Origin: Utricularia gibba
Lineage: Eukaryota > Streptophyta > Magnoliopsida > Lamiales > Lentibulariaceae
Length of the DNA stretch: 64,000 nt
Direction of reading: 5' to 3'
Assembly: GCA_002189035.1 (NCBI GenBank)
Contig: CM007989.1
Coordinates: forward strand, 1,240,001 to 1,304,000
The position numbers and the translations under genes were made by a program. The notes beneath the pieces were generated by a model. It had not been told where the DNA came from and searched no databases. It was given only the letters and a program-made list of their open reading frames with translations. Of this stretch, positions 15,764-31,523 are shown piece by piece (the stretch's first letter is position 1; every line of letters begins with the position of its first letter).

Positions 15764-18614
15764 TTAGTGATGGATCAGCACAAGATGTGCCACTGCTACA
15801 AGGATCAAAAATCTCTCAAAACCAACAACCAATGAAGTAGTTGAAGAATTTGCCCCCTGAACTGGAGGTGTGTTGGAAGTATTGCTGCTCCCGGAGCTTC
15901 TGAATCTGGAGTTCCCTCCTTCGTTATGGCCGGAAGTGGGGGATCAACGACATCAGCCTGGCTTAGCATTGGCGGCTCTGCCACCGGTGCTGGTTCAAAC
16001 AGGAGCTTCGGTTGCACTGGCTCTATGTAATATTCAGAATCCATGTTGGCACATGAGGATCCTGGAAAAACCAGCACCATTTCAATCTATGTTTGCCAGA
16101 TTTTTTACCATGGTGGGAAGTCCTGAACTTACTAGCAAACATGTTTGCAGTTGAAGGGTAGTCTGTAACAAGGCCATCAACTTTGAGGGAAAGAAAAGTA
16201 GCAATCTCGATGTAAGGATCAGACAAGTAGTCAAATATCAAGTTCTCGAATTCGTTCTTCAAAACTCCGACGAACACTGATAAGTTAGCAGCATGGAGAG
16301 ATGCCACTGTCTTGGTGAAGTTGAAGGCGAAGTTGTCAGAAGCCACAATGACAGCGTCTCTATGCACATACACAGCTTCTGCATAGCTCTTCAACTCTTT
16401 AGAAATTTGATGAGGAACGTCGCGTATTGAATTTGTCAAGTGGAACACTCTTTGGTAACTGGGGTTCTCTTTGAACTTCATCAGCACTGAGCTGTCATCT
16501 GATTCAATGAAAACTTTTTGAGCAGTTTGCTTGTCGAGGGAGGCATTCGTTAGAGCCGTAGAAACGGCTCCCACGATGTCAAGGCCTTTGTTTGAAGCTA
16601 GAAAATCAGCATTCTGAGAAGAGGAACCAGTCAAGAATTGAAGAGAAGAAGCAAGAATTTCAAAGTTGAGTACTTTACTTGTATGTTGATGAGTACTCCA
16701 GGAACACTTCTTGTCTTGGCAAGCTCCAAGAACTGTGAAATGGTGAAAAACTTCCCCTTGTTCTTATTTGCAGGATTCCTCATAAGATTTCCTTCAAAGA
16801 AGCTCTCCATTTGTGCTGATGAAAGAAGCAAGTCTCATTTATCAGATTTCAACCTCAACCTCAGAATCTGAATCAATGAGCTTACGTTGCAAAGACTGAA
16901 TTTGCTCCCATGTTAAATCAAAGGAGAAGATTCCATCAGTAGACTGAATTTGAGGGATGTTTGTGGACAGATCCATGAAGGTAATGGCTGCTGTTGTGGT
17001 CTTGAGAAGGTCTGCTCTATCGGAGCAGAAGGCTACTCCATCTTTTGACACCTGAACAGAGCAGTCGATTATATCAGCACCATCTGCTATCGCCTTCTCG
17101 TATGCAAGATCAGTTGCTCCAGGGAAGTCTCCACTCGCTCCATTGTGTGATATTATCAATGCTGCAGGCACTGAGTTAGCTCCCATCTTCATCATCTAAA
17201 CACATGAATAGGGCCATTTCACCTGTTACCTTTAGTTGATCTTGGAGCATTCTTGTTGGCAGACAAGCACCCTGTAATGGTGAATCAAGAACATCATTTG
17301 AACTGAAGGGAAAGCATGAAATTGTGCAGAATCTCACCAATTGCTTCTGAAGCAGTTGATGGAAACTGAGACAAAAATCCATCAACTGAAAACGGGGCAT
17401 TCCCAATGAAGTTCATGTACTCTTTAGCAGGATCATAGCTGTAGTTGAAGCTAAGGAAGTTGTCATTCGCGAAGTTCGCAGCGTACACCGTTAGCCCGGC
17501 TCTGTGTGCCTCCTCCACAAGCGCCGTCGCCGGTTGCAGAAATCTAGCCTCATTCACAGGCCAGATGTAGTCTTTAGGAACGACAATTCCATCTGCAAAT
17601 GACTTGAACATGCCAAGTTCTTTAACTAGTGAGCCGTATGTCTTCTTTGTAGTTGGCTCCAGTTCAGTTTCTCCGAGGAATGTGAGCATCAGCTTCGTCT
17701 TCGATCTGCCTAACTTCAGCTTCATCCCCTTCAGGAAGCCTATCTCTGGCGAGGAAATGAACTCCGGCAACTGCTGAAGCTGCTCAAAGAGATAAGCCTC
17801 TGCACTGATTCTGTGCTCCTTGTAGAAAAGATCATACTGCAACAAACATGGGAAACATGCCCATTTATCCATCCCTCATTCAAAAACTAAGCGGAAACAG
17901 GGAGCATTGATCAAATCACCTCAATGTTCAGCCACAGTCTCGTCGGTTTCCCGTCTTTGTCTTCCAACAGGTTGAACGGCGACAACACCGGAACTCCGTC
18001 GAATACCCCAGGCCTGGTGAAAATGTTCTGGTTCACTGCAAAGTGAATCAGCAGATGGATTGCAGTTCAATGTGGGCAGCTTTTATCACACGAAATAGAA
18101 AAAAGTGGCAGATTCGACATACATGTAACGTTCTCGAAGATGAACTTAGCAGAGTAATCCAATCCAAACCAGCCATGAACAAGTCTTCCATTAACATTGT
18201 AAGCTTTTCCACCTTTCGGATCAACATCAGCAAGGTTGGTTGCGTTCTGAAGATTGATCCCAGCAACGCAGAATCCATCGTTGTCTTTGGTAAAATGCAA
18301 GTTACAGTACAGAATCGTTCCAGGGAGACTGGTGTCCAAGGCAAAGTCATAAGCTGGCTGGCTCGAATCAGGGAAAATCCCTGAGTATCCACCATTTGCC
18401 ACCACCTCTGGACGTGCCCCTGCAGCACATATCAAACCGGGAAGCTATAAAAACGTTGAACGGGGAACAAGGGAAGGAAAGATCCAATGAACGAACCAGT
18501 TAACGTCATCCATTTGGTGGGATGCTTGACAGGAGGGATTGCAGCAGCATCAATGGATTGAAGCATGAAGGAGAAGACAGAGACAAGGATCGAGGCAATC
18601 ATTTTGGCCATCAA
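15764..18614 (-). CDS. GDPDL: Glycerophosphodiester phosphodiesterase-like protein (GDPDL/SHV3-like), probably GPI-anchored
   Basis: Cell-surface protein of the SHV3/SVL family, which affects cell-wall cellulose and pectin organisation; catalytic activity is weak or uncertain in many members. Nine exons: 18497-18614, 18123-18419, 17920-18035, 17338-17836, 17230-17271, 16886-17179, 16679-16815, 16133-16613, and from 16061 downward. A signal peptide (MIASILVSVFSFMLQSIDA) is followed by two tandem GDPD-like domains. The first contains GGYSGIFPDSSQPAYDF; the second contains SHNGASGDFPG and GADIIDCSVQVSKDG. As written the frame stops at 15805, giving 746 aa and an odd RDF end. One extra base in the G5 run 15938-15942 gives a Ser/Asn-rich stalk and a hydrophobic GPI-type tail ending at 15764, about 760 aa. 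A second in-frame ATG lies three codons after the first. Confidence 0.92.
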
Positions 18615-19426
18615 ACTGAGAAAGCAGAGATGATCATGAGAAATGCAGGGGAAAAAAAGAAGAAACTTAGAAGATCATACTCACATGATTGCAGGGAGGG
18701 AAGATGGTAAGATGGCTCCCTTGTCTGAAGAGAAAAATGTGAGAAGGGGAAGAGAAATGCGGGCATGGGGCAATCATCTCCCACAAATTGTTACGGATCT
18801 GTAGCGTCTCCACGCATTCACTTTTAGTTAATGTTGCAAAAAATCATTCGTAGGTTGACTTCTTCCTAAAAAACTCATGCACGAAATTTCGCAACATTTT
18901 TACCACGAAACGTATTTGCAGGCTTTGACTTATTTCAAGGTCGAATGGTGAATTTATTTATTTATTAGCTTATTGATCCCTTTTCTTTTTTTAAAAATAA
19001 TCTTATTAAAACTAAAAAAATAGTTAAAAATTAAATAAAAGTATCATAAAACCTATTTTAATTAATTTAAACGAATCATTTTAAATTCATGGCATGATTT
19101 AGATTGTATAAGATTAAGTTTAATTAGTAATACATTTAAATTATTTAAATTTAAACTAATATTAATATATCTTATTTCTAAATAAATATATATAATATAT
19201 ATTATTAAAGAGTGTTTCTTGTTCTTGAAGTTTTTTCTTAAAAGAAAATGTTCTGGAATCTTGGAGGTTGTTCTGGGAGAATTCGTGTGGTTGCGAATCG
19301 GCCACGTTTCTACTCCTTATCCCCAATTCAATTTCGTATCCGTGGGCTCGACGTGTGTCGGTTGCTTCTTCAGATTACATTAGTTTGCTATATATGCGGT
19401 TTCCGTAGGTTTTTTTCGCATCAGAA
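18615..19426. other. Divergent spacer GDPDL / TIL
   Basis: AT-rich between about 18960 and 19210. It probably holds both promoters. A TATATAT stretch at about 19388 is too close to the TIL start to be a confident TATA box. Confidence 0.5.
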
Positions 19427-20204
19427 ATGGCGAAGAAAGAAATGGAAGTGGTCAAGAATCTCGATATAGAGAGGTATATGGGGAGATGGTATGAGATAGC
19501 TTCGTTTCCATCGTTTTTTCAGCCGAAGAACGGGATCGACACTCGGGCTACTTACACTCTGAATCCTGATCAGACTGTCCATGTGCTGAATGAAACTTGG
19601 ACCGATGGAAAAAGGGGTTTTATTGAGGGGACTGCTTTTAAGGCTGATCCCAAAAGCGATGAGGCTAAGCTCAAAGTGAGGTTCTACGTTCCGCCCTTTC
19701 TCCCCATCATCCCTGTCGTTGGGGATTACTGGGTTTTGTACATCGATCCTGCTTATCAGTACGCGTTGATTGGACAGCCTTCCAGGAAATATCTTTGGGT
19801 AATGCTTATTTTCTGTTGTTTATCAGTGATTGCTTGACGAAATTGACATTCTCCAACTTTGATATACTTGAAAATGCTGATGTAGAATCCTGATCCCCGC
19901 TCTTAGTAAACCTCAAAATCTATGCTTTAGACAGATAAAGGTTTACCGATGGTATGGGCGTGTTCCCTTATGTTGTGTAGCAAGGTTTATACTTAATTAT
20001 AGTGCATATCTTAATCAGATTCTGGCGAGGGAGAGCCGATTGGATGAGGAGATATACAACCAGCTGCTGGAGAAGGCGAAGGAAGAGGGATATGATGTGA
20101 AGAAGCTCCACAGAACCCAGCATTCTGAGACTCCACCAGAAAGTGAATGTGCTGCGAATGACACAAAGGGTATCTGGTGGATCAAGTCGATTTTCGGGAA
20201 GTAG
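19427..20204 (+). CDS. TIL: Temperature-induced lipocalin
   Basis: Small lipocalin that associates with the plasma membrane and protects lipids against heat, freezing and oxidative stress. Two exons, 19427-19798 and 20019-20204, give 185 aa, the expected TIL length. Structurally conserved lipocalin regions are visible: the GxW motif in RYMGRWYEIASFPSFFQP, then GDYWVLYIDPAYQYALIG, then SRKYLWILAR across the splice junction. The proline-rich loop FLPIIPVVG is the feature known to mediate membrane association in TIL proteins. There is no N-terminal signal peptide, as expected for TIL. It is divergent from the GDPD-like gene across an 812-base AT-rich spacer. TIL and a GDPDL gene are also near neighbours in Arabidopsis (recalled). 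Confidence 0.97.
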
Positions 20205-20867
20205 AGTTCAGTGGCTGGTGTGTGGTTCGGTTCTTATGTAACTTGCTCCCCTTGAGTTGCTCGGTTCTTTTATCTTTAAGCCGCATGTACATTATCTGTC
20301 AAAACTCTGCACTATGTGCTGGGCTGATGGTTCAAACTTCCTTTGAGGTATGCGTTTACTTGCTTCTGGAATTAGATGGAATTTTGGGAGCATCTCGTTC
20401 TGCACAAATCACACACACAAATGCATCTGAAGACGCCCCAAGCAGGAGTGCTTGAAACCCGAGGACAAACCGGCGGGTCGAACCGTTTGAAAACAGCCCC
20501 AGTAATTTCACTTGGACGATAACTAATTAATAGTTAATTTATTAAATTTATAAATACAAAAGATTCTATTAATTAATTAATAGTTATGTTAATACATGAA
20601 TAAGAGGGATTGGTACGATAATTAAATATTAAAAAAACAAAAATATAAAATCCTAGGCTTCTAACTCAAGCTTTACATTTGAGGCAGCGGCTAACGGGGC
20701 TGGCAGTCGTAAGAGCGTTCATCTCGCTGTAGTTGGGACTTGGGAGTTAGATCTCAGGCTGACGACAAATCGGGGTGATTAAGATTCCTGCACAGGCTTT
20801 TCCAGATCCCGTCATTTTGGATTCGGTTCAGGAGCTTGCTATAGAGAGAAGGGGGCAACTGATTGTG
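20205..20867. other. TIL 3' UTR and DUF1068 gene promoter/leader
   Basis: No coding exon beyond TIL. An AT-rich patch lies at 20520-20650, then a G-rich leader before the DUF1068 start. Confidence 0.5.
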
Positions 20868-22008
20868 ATGAGAACGGAGGTGAATAGGAGGTCGGTAACC
20901 TGTTTCCGATGCTGTCTCGTGATTTTCGCAGTGTTTTCCGCTCTCTTTGTATCTGGGCCAGCGTTATTTTTCAAATTCAAGAAGGGTTTGAAATGGAAGG
21001 GGGCGTCTGGTTGTGCTCCCTGCATATGCGATTGTGCGCCGGCTGAATCCTTTTTTCAGATTGTGCCCGGTACCACATCTTGATCTTAATCTTTGTTCAA
21101 ATATTTATGGGTTCAGTGGCCTTATCGTGTTCGTAATTTTGTTTTAAGATTTCCTTGAGAATGCTTTTTGAGTTGATAATTGTTGAACATATTGTCCAAT
21201 TCTATTCTTCCTATCTGAGTGTGTCTTCTTTTGTTGATTGCCTATTAAAAAAACCATCTTTTGTTGATTGTTGTTCTCTCTGGGAAGTGGTTCTATATAG
21301 TTCATTGCCTTAGCAGTGGAAAGGTGATTGATCTATTCCGGCGTGTTGATTGATCACGGTGGTGTAATCCTTCAGATGCATTTGTGTTACATTCAATTTC
21401 TACTTCGTTTGATTTTGCCGGTTAAAAAATATGTGGTAGCTTCTCTTTTAGCTGCTTAGACAAGCGAGGGAGTGAATGAGTGAAGGCTGTGACTGAAAAA
21501 CTTACATTCCATACTTCACTATTGAACCTATTTCGGTCGTTTGATCCCTTGTTACTCTTTCTCTTCATGCAGGTCTAGCTAATCTCACGATTACAGGTAT
21601 GGGATCAGCTTCAAAATCCCTTGTTTCCCCCCTGCTTGCACACTAGTTCATCTTCATCTGTGCTTGCATCCATATGCTGAAAATTTGATTCGATGAAATG
21701 AAATAGATTGTGGGAAAGATGATCCTGACCTGAAGGAGGAAATGGAGAAGCATGTGGTGGACTTGTTATCAGAAGAGCTTAAGTTGCAGGAAACCATAGG
21801 TGAAGAACACGCCCAACATATGAATATCACTTTGGGAGAAGCGAAAAGATTGGCATCCCAGTACCAAGGGGAAGCTGAAAAATGCATCATCGCCACGGAA
21901 ACATGTGAGGGCGCAAGAGAACGAGCAGAGGCACTGATCACCAGGGAGAAGAGAGTAACTTTGTTGTGGGAACAGAGAGCCCGCCAGCTTGGCTGGGAAG
22001 GTGAGTGA
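20868..22008 (+). CDS. DUF1068 single-pass membrane protein
   Basis: Plant-specific family of unknown function. Three exons, 20868-21069, 21573-21596 (only 24 bases) and 21707-22008, join in frame to 175 aa. Near the N-terminus is one transmembrane segment (CCLVIFAVFSALFVSGPALFF). A Cys-rich patch SGCAPCICDCAP follows, then a short LANLTITDCG linker. The remaining ~100 residues are a highly charged coiled-coil-like region (EEMEKHVVDLLSEELKLQE) ending RARQLGWEGE, the conserved end of the family. I chose ATG 20868 because homologues start just before the Cys-rich/TM region; an in-frame codon upstream at 20775 is not an ATG. The final codons overlap a GT dinucleotide, but the in-frame TGA directly after GE matches the family end. 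Confidence 0.9.
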
Positions 22009-23479
22009 GTAGATTGCTCTCTCTTTTGTATCTAATTTAATAGTTCCCGTGGATTGCAAAATGAAAATGTCGAGCAAAAGTTGCAGAGTTGTTGAATTTT
22101 ATCATTGCACTGAACACCTTCATCATCAGAAATCTCTTCTTTCAGAATCTCAACACGCTTTTTCTCTTGAATTAGTCATTGAAAAGTGGAATTGCTTAGA
22201 AGAGTGTAACTCATCGTACTGCTGAAAACAATTTAAGCAATTTGATGCGCCAAATCTATGACTCAAAGCTCGAACAGCTAAAGACAAGTATCACAGTTTC
22301 CCTTGTAGCAACCAATTGCAAGTGGACACGAGAAAATAAAACTCCAAAAAATGGGCAGCAACATAGATTGAGGAATCTTGGCCGCTGCTAACTTCCATGC
22401 TTATTAGGCTGCAATCAGACCACGACTGGTTTGATCAAAGATAACTAGTTGCTGCTCCGGTGATGGGTGGCATTCTTCACCTGAGATAATGCGCCGCAAA
22501 CAATAAACACAAGAGATGTTAATGTTAAAGGTTCAACTTCACATGATATGCATAAACACTGAACCTTTTCTGTAACAACATTTAAATTAGTTGTTCATTA
22601 ACAGCCATTTATAAAACAACATTTGGGGCATCAGTTTTAAAAAGCTCGAATTTCATAGCTTCATGGATAAATAAGCATGAAATGTTAGATCTCATCACAT
22701 GCCCAAAAGTACTTGTACCAAACATTCAAATCAAACACAAGAAAGCACATGACAGAGCATTGTTTCCCTTGAACTCATGCGCATCAGCAAAGAAACTGCT
22801 TATAACAATTTCCAATCAGCGCAATCTCCATACGCAACGCAAAAAGTTGGGAAACTGGAATCAAATACATGTTCAAGGCTGCTTGGAGAACATACAAAAA
22901 AACCAATATGCCCACTCAAAAGGCCTTAACTTCCAGATTCACTAGAAAAATGGATCCGGCATGTCCATGTACGCCTCCTAACTAAGCCGCTATGACACAT
23001 AACACTCATATGGCTACTCAAAGAGGCATTGTGTTGACAAGATACATAGGAAAAAGAGTCCGTCTCTATGAAACTGATATCCCTGAAGTCACATGAATCT
23101 TAAAATCTGTAAAACCCATAAACCTCATCACAACCAAAAATCAAGGGTAAACGAATATCAGTACACATCAACCTACACAACCGGAGTTTTAAAAAAACTG
23201 AAAAGAACGAAAGAGGGAGCGCCGCCGACGGCCGTATATCAACGGCATCTCGCCACAACGTTATATAAAACTGTGATGACTGTGACCTGATTTAAGTTGG
23301 GCTTCTTGGCCCGGCCCATCATCATCTTTCGTTCTACAATATATTATAAATTATTCATCTGAATTAAATAATAATTTTAAACACGTCGGGTTGGAAAAAT
23401 CAAATCCGGCAACGCGTTGACTACGAAGTGACGTGTTTGAAAAGCATTGCGTCGTCACGCAATAAATAGATTTTTTTGG
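22009..23479. other. 1.4-kb stretch without a recognised gene
   Basis: The left part is 3' UTR of the DUF1068 gene. On the minus strand about 22398-22495 can be read as a short protein-like peptide (EECHPSPEQQLVIFDQ) ending in a stop, and 23200-23260 encodes MPLIYGRRRRSLFRSFQ. I could not join them into a gene. A small gene or non-coding transcript is possible. Confidence 0.3.
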
Positions 23480-23778
23480 GTTATCGAGGAGAGGAGAGGA
23501 GAAGCCCTAATTTTCAAGATCGTTCTTGGGAATTCGATTCTTGCTGGGTTTTGGAGGAAGAGAAGGTAAGCGATTTTCCGATTGAGCATTTTGGAATGGG
23601 ATCTGTAGATATATTTCGGTTCATTGAAACTTCATTTTCGAATTTCTGTATCTAGGTTCTTCCTGATTATGGAAAGTTGGAATGAAATGGTTCTTCCTGA
23701 GCTGAATAATTGATTTTTTTCTTGAATTTGGATACTTGCTGCAGGTTTTTTTAATAGGGTATAGAGCTGATCGTAAAA
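23480..23778 (+). promoter_or_regulatory. 5' UTR and leader intron of the SRP-receptor gene
   Basis: A likely leader exon (about 23480-23566) ends at a good donor (AAG|GTAAGC), and an acceptor TGCAG lies at about 23745, 34 bases before the start codon. A partial telo-box-like GCCCTAA lies at about 23504. This is read from splice consensus only. Confidence 0.55.
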
Positions 23779-26448
23779 ATGCTAGAGCAATTACTCATAT
23801 TCACACGAGGTGGTCTGATCCTCTGGACTTGCAAGGAACTTGGAAATGCTCTTAAGGGCTCGCCGATTGATACTCTGATCAGGTCTTGCCTTTTGGAGGA
23901 AAGGTTGGGTTCATCCTCGTATCAGTATGATGCCCCGGTGCATCGTATACGCTGAAATGGACATTTCACAACGAGCTCAGCCTCGTATTTGTCGCAGTTT
24001 ACCAGAGGATTCTCCATCTGCTTTATGTTGATGATTTGCTGTCCATGGTTAAGAAAGAGTTCGCAGAGATATATGATGAAAAGAGAACTGTGTACAGTGA
24101 CTTTGATCTCATATTTAAGCAGCTGAAGGAGGAAGCTGTGGCTCGTGCTGAGGAAATGAAGAAGTCAAAACAGGTGAGCAAGTCTGTCAATACTCAGAAT
24201 GTTAGAAGGCTTGGGCAGTCAAATAAGGGCGTTATGAAGGGAGGCAATCAAAAAAAGAGTGACGGTGAATCTGGAAACGATGATGGGCCGGACAGTGCAA
24301 AAAATACCATGCATGTAAATGGATATCTGAAAAATAGCATTGTTAGTGTGGAGAGTCAGGAAATGGTAAATGGTTTAGAGAGTAAAATAAGTAATAATGG
24401 AGCTTTTGATGTAAACAAGCTTCAGAAACTTAGGTCCAAAGCTGGAAAGAAATCTGAAACTGCTGTAAATAAGGCCTCTAAGGAGGATCCGAAGAAGACG
24501 GTTAAAAAGAACAGAGTGTGGGGTGATTCACCAAAACCAGAAAAGTTGGATTTCACTGATCCAGTGAGTGAGAATGGGGAAGATAACGTATCTGTTTTAC
24601 TGGAAGATTTTGGGGAGAGTATGATGGACGAGGAGGTTGTTAGCAGCGACAGTGAAAATGATGAGGATGATGCTGTAAATACTGCAAAGGTTGATACGAA
24701 AAGTAAAGGATGGTTCTCATCTATGTTTCAAAGGTAAATTCATGCTGCCATTGCCCATTTGGAAAGTTGTGGTCATCTGTGCTTATCCTTTGAGTTGTGC
24801 TGGGTTGTATGCTTGTGTCTAAACAATTTCTATGATGACTTAACAGTGTTCTAGATTTCTCTTTAGTTCTCACTTTCTGAATGATGGGAATGGTCACTGA
24901 CATTTTTGAAGTATTCAGTATCGCAGGAAAAGAAAATTTGGAGAAGTCTGATCTAGAACCTGCGCTGAAGGCTCTTAAGGACAAACTGATGACAAAGAAT
25001 GTGGTAAGATATTTTTTTGTTTGGTTCTTCCTAGTTGAGTTTTCTGGAACTATACTATGAGTGGTTTAGTCGTTTGAGTGCAGGCTATAGTTTTACCCCT
25101 CTGTCAACTTATGATTGTTTGAACAGGCTGAGGAGATTGCAGAAAAACTTTGCCAATCAGTTGCAGCAAGACTTGAGGGGACAAGACAGGCTTCATTTTC
25201 AAGGATTTCTTCTATAGTTCAGGTATGTGGCCTTGCTTTTCCCTGCTGGAGCAGAAAAATGAATTGGGGACCTGACCAGTATTATTGATAATACCAGTCT
25301 GCTATGGAAGATGCTCTTGTCCGCATTCTAACTCCTAAACGGTCCATCAACATTCTGAGGGATGTCCGTATTGCAAAGGAACAAGGAAGGCCATATGTTG
25401 TGGTTTTCATCGGGGTCAATGGAGTTGGGAAGTCCACCAATCTTGCTAAGGTATATTTTAGATGTCATCACTTTGATTTTTAGTAGCTGCAAAGCTTTTC
25501 TAACCTTTTCGTTATTTCTCCTGCAGGTTGCCTTCTGGCTTCAGCAACACGGTAGCAAGGTTATGATGGCTGCCTGTGACACATTCAGGTCAGGTGCTGT
25601 TGAGCAGCTGCGCACCCACTCACGTAGACTTCAGGTTTGTTTAGCAGTGTTGTATCGCATAATTCTGTAAGAGCTCAGCGTGAATAATGATCTTTGTCTT
25701 TCAGGTGCCGATATTCGAGAGGGGTTATGAGAAGGATCCCGCTATTGTCGCAGCTGAAGCCATTCAGGAAGCAAAGAGAAATGGTTCTGACGTTGTTCTG
25801 GTTGATACAGCTGGAAGGATGCAGGTTAACTTCAGCTTTTTCATTTTCGGTTCATGAAACTTTTGTCTTGACTTCTACGAGGAGAGCAATCATTGTAATT
25901 CTTCTTCTACCGTTTGTCTACTTTTCAGGATAATGAACCTCTCATGAGAGCTCTCGCGAAGCTGATCCATGTGAATAATCCGGATTTGATTCTGTTTGTC
26001 GGGGAAGCACTTGTTGGGAATGATGCAGTTGATCAGTTATCAAAGTTCAACCAGGTCGGTTTTTTTGGCCTTGGTTTCAGCTTTTTGGCATAGAAGCCCC
26101 TTCTTTATTCTCCTTCCTGATCACTGGATCATGTGACTCCAATTATGCAGAAACTCGGTGACTTCTCGCCCTCAACCAATCCTCGGTTGATAGATGGAAT
26201 TCTTCTTACCAAGTTTGACACCATCGATGACAAGGTTTGTCTGTGGTACCTTGTTATTGCTCACTTGATCCTGTTAGGCATGCGAATTACTAAGTTTTCG
26301 TGATGAATATATTGTATCTCAGGTGGGTGCAGCTCTGTCCATGGTCTATATCTCCGGTGCACCGGTGATGTTCGTTGGGTGCGGCCAGTCTTACAAGGAC
26401 TTGAAACAGCTCCATGTGAAGACCATTTCCAAGACTCTCCTCAATTAA
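23779..26448 (+). CDS. SRPRA: Signal recognition particle receptor alpha subunit (SRP GTPase), frame broken by one base
   Basis: ER-membrane docking protein that receives SRP-ribosome complexes for co-translational translocation. Exons: 23779-24733, 24919-25003, 25127-25222, 25298-25450, 25527-25634, 25705-25824, 25929-26054, 26151-26234 and 26323-26448. The N-terminus [18 protein letters not shown] is the SRX domain that binds SR beta. A charged linker precedes the NG domain, with GTPase motifs [13 protein letters not shown] (G1), [18 protein letters not shown] (G3) and TKFDTIDDK (G4). The SRX frame meets a TGA just after YDAPVHRIR. The conserved continuation ([11 protein letters not shown]) is in the next frame, and one extra base in the CCCC at 23933-23936 restores it. 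With that base the exons total 1,854 nt, 617 aa. A broken single-copy housekeeping gene is less likely than a sequence error. Confidence 0.94.
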
Positions 26449-26733
26449 AGGCTCCCCTATTGGCTCTTCCCTGTCTGTGATCTCACTACTTTACTACCAT
26501 GGAATGGATTTCCCCTGCAATAAAATCTCGAGACTTTCCAAATTGAAACAATTGTGATGTTCTTCACACACAGAATATGTGTCATCATAATATTGCCTCA
26601 TCGGGTTTTCTCATTGTGGCAGACCCCCCAAAAAAGCACGAATCCATCATGAAAAAATGAACAGTGGAGATTGCCACCATACTAAAACTGATTTTACAAC
26701 TCTCATGACATGATGGATTGTTCAGAGAAACCT

Positions 26734-29959
<3,226 letters not shown>

Positions 29960-31523
29960 GGATGACCGGCTCCCACCCACGTGAACGCTGAAATTGGTAT
30001 AAAAAGAAAACAAGTTGTTAAAAATTAGTTCTGAAAATGAGTCCTCCGACCGACAATGCAACGACGGAAGAAACAAGATGAAATTTCCGCTCCACGAGGT
30101 ACAGAATTTAGCGCTGAAGTACTAACGCGTGGGCCGTGGAGCCTACGGAAGGTATCACCAGACGATTCCGTTTTAGTTTTCCAGATTCCGGATGCAGCCA
30201 AACAAGGGATCCGAACCCTCTACCAGATTTGGGCTTCGTACAAGGAAAAACACTCCCGCACTTTAGGCCGGCCCATTTCCACCGCACCGATCCATTACTC
30301 ATGACCTTTCAATATTTATATTAAAAATAATAATATGTTTATCATTTTTAATATAAATAAAAAGAATTAAAGGTTAAATTTCAATCCTAATATGTCGTAA
30401 ATTTTAATATACTTATTAATATTTTTCATTTATACCATTTATTAATAGATATTTTTGAATTGGTTTTAAAAAGTATTTTATTTAATTCATACGAAATATA
30501 AATTAAATCGAAAATTTAATTTAAAATTAATGTCAGTTAACTTTAAATTTCATACACATGTTTATTGAAAGTAAAGAAAATGATTTGTATTATGTTAAAT
30601 TTTGTACACGTGTTTCTCTATTTATTTAATTTAAATTCATTTTACTCTGAATCTCTGATACATGTGGATGGATATCTGGGCTCGGAAACCGTAGATCCGT
30701 TTTATGGGATGAAATGAAATCTCCGTTGTTCGGAGAATGTCTGGAGGCGACACTGCTGTCTCTGTTTTACGGGATCGAGATAAAGATGGTGTCTATCTCA
30801 GGACAGGGCATGTCTATGAAGGCGGATTCAATGGACGAAGGAGACTTGAGGGTCTCCGATAATGGTGTGGCAGCCGAAGCTCTGTTCTTATTCTCAATGG
30901 TGTGGGTGGATTTCTAAAATCATTTTTTTGACAAATAAAGAACCCCTTTGCTGCAGCGTATGCAGATTGTGCCCATATAAGATGGAAATGCTTTGTGTGC
31001 TGCATGAAAAAGGTGGCTGCAGCATAGTTCTTGTCTGTGGTAATACAAAGTGGATGACGCCATGAGTCCTTGAAAGCTTTCCTAAATATGGGTCATGCCT
31101 TCTCTTTGCAGATGCAACTATAACGATCAGTCTCACACATTTCCGTTGCTCACATTTCTCAGGGAAGGAGCCATCTGGTTTTGATGCGCAGCACGGAGGA
31201 TTGCGTATCCCGGGAGCCTCAGGGGGCGGTTTCTGGTAGCATCGTTGGACCAAGAAGGGAACTTGGGGAATCCAGAATCTGAATGAACGAAGACTCGAGA
31301 AGGCGACTGCTGTAACCAGAGATGAAATGGGGAGGAAGTGGGAAACTGAATATCAGTTCTTCAGGGGATCAAAACTTGAGAGAGAGCACAAGCCCTACAC
31401 AGATATTATACATGTACAAGGTGAAGGTGGGTACTTCAGCCTTCTCAAGGTGAGGTCCGTACGCAAAGACGGAGGCACCAGAATCGTAATTTCACACGAA
31501 AAGGGGACAAAAATTATCAAGGA
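29960..31523. other. Spacer between the G-patch and F-box/Kelch genes
   Basis: The left end is the G-patch gene promoter. 30300-30640 is strongly AT-rich. A 41-codon frame from 30738 (MSGGDTAVSVLRDRDKDG) and a short frame ending IPGASGGGFW near 31238 look protein-like but match nothing I know. They could be a small gene or a decayed fragment. The rest is the Kelch 3' UTR. Confidence 0.3.

Noticed and set aside
17176-17210. ATGATGAAG after an AG as start of GDPDL exon 6
   Set aside because: That acceptor puts a stop in frame; the acceptor at GGGAG|CTAAC (17179) keeps the frame and the total a multiple of three.
19248-19469. Upstream frame overlapping the TIL start
   Set aside because: It could be an uORF only if transcription starts before 19248, for which I see no evidence.
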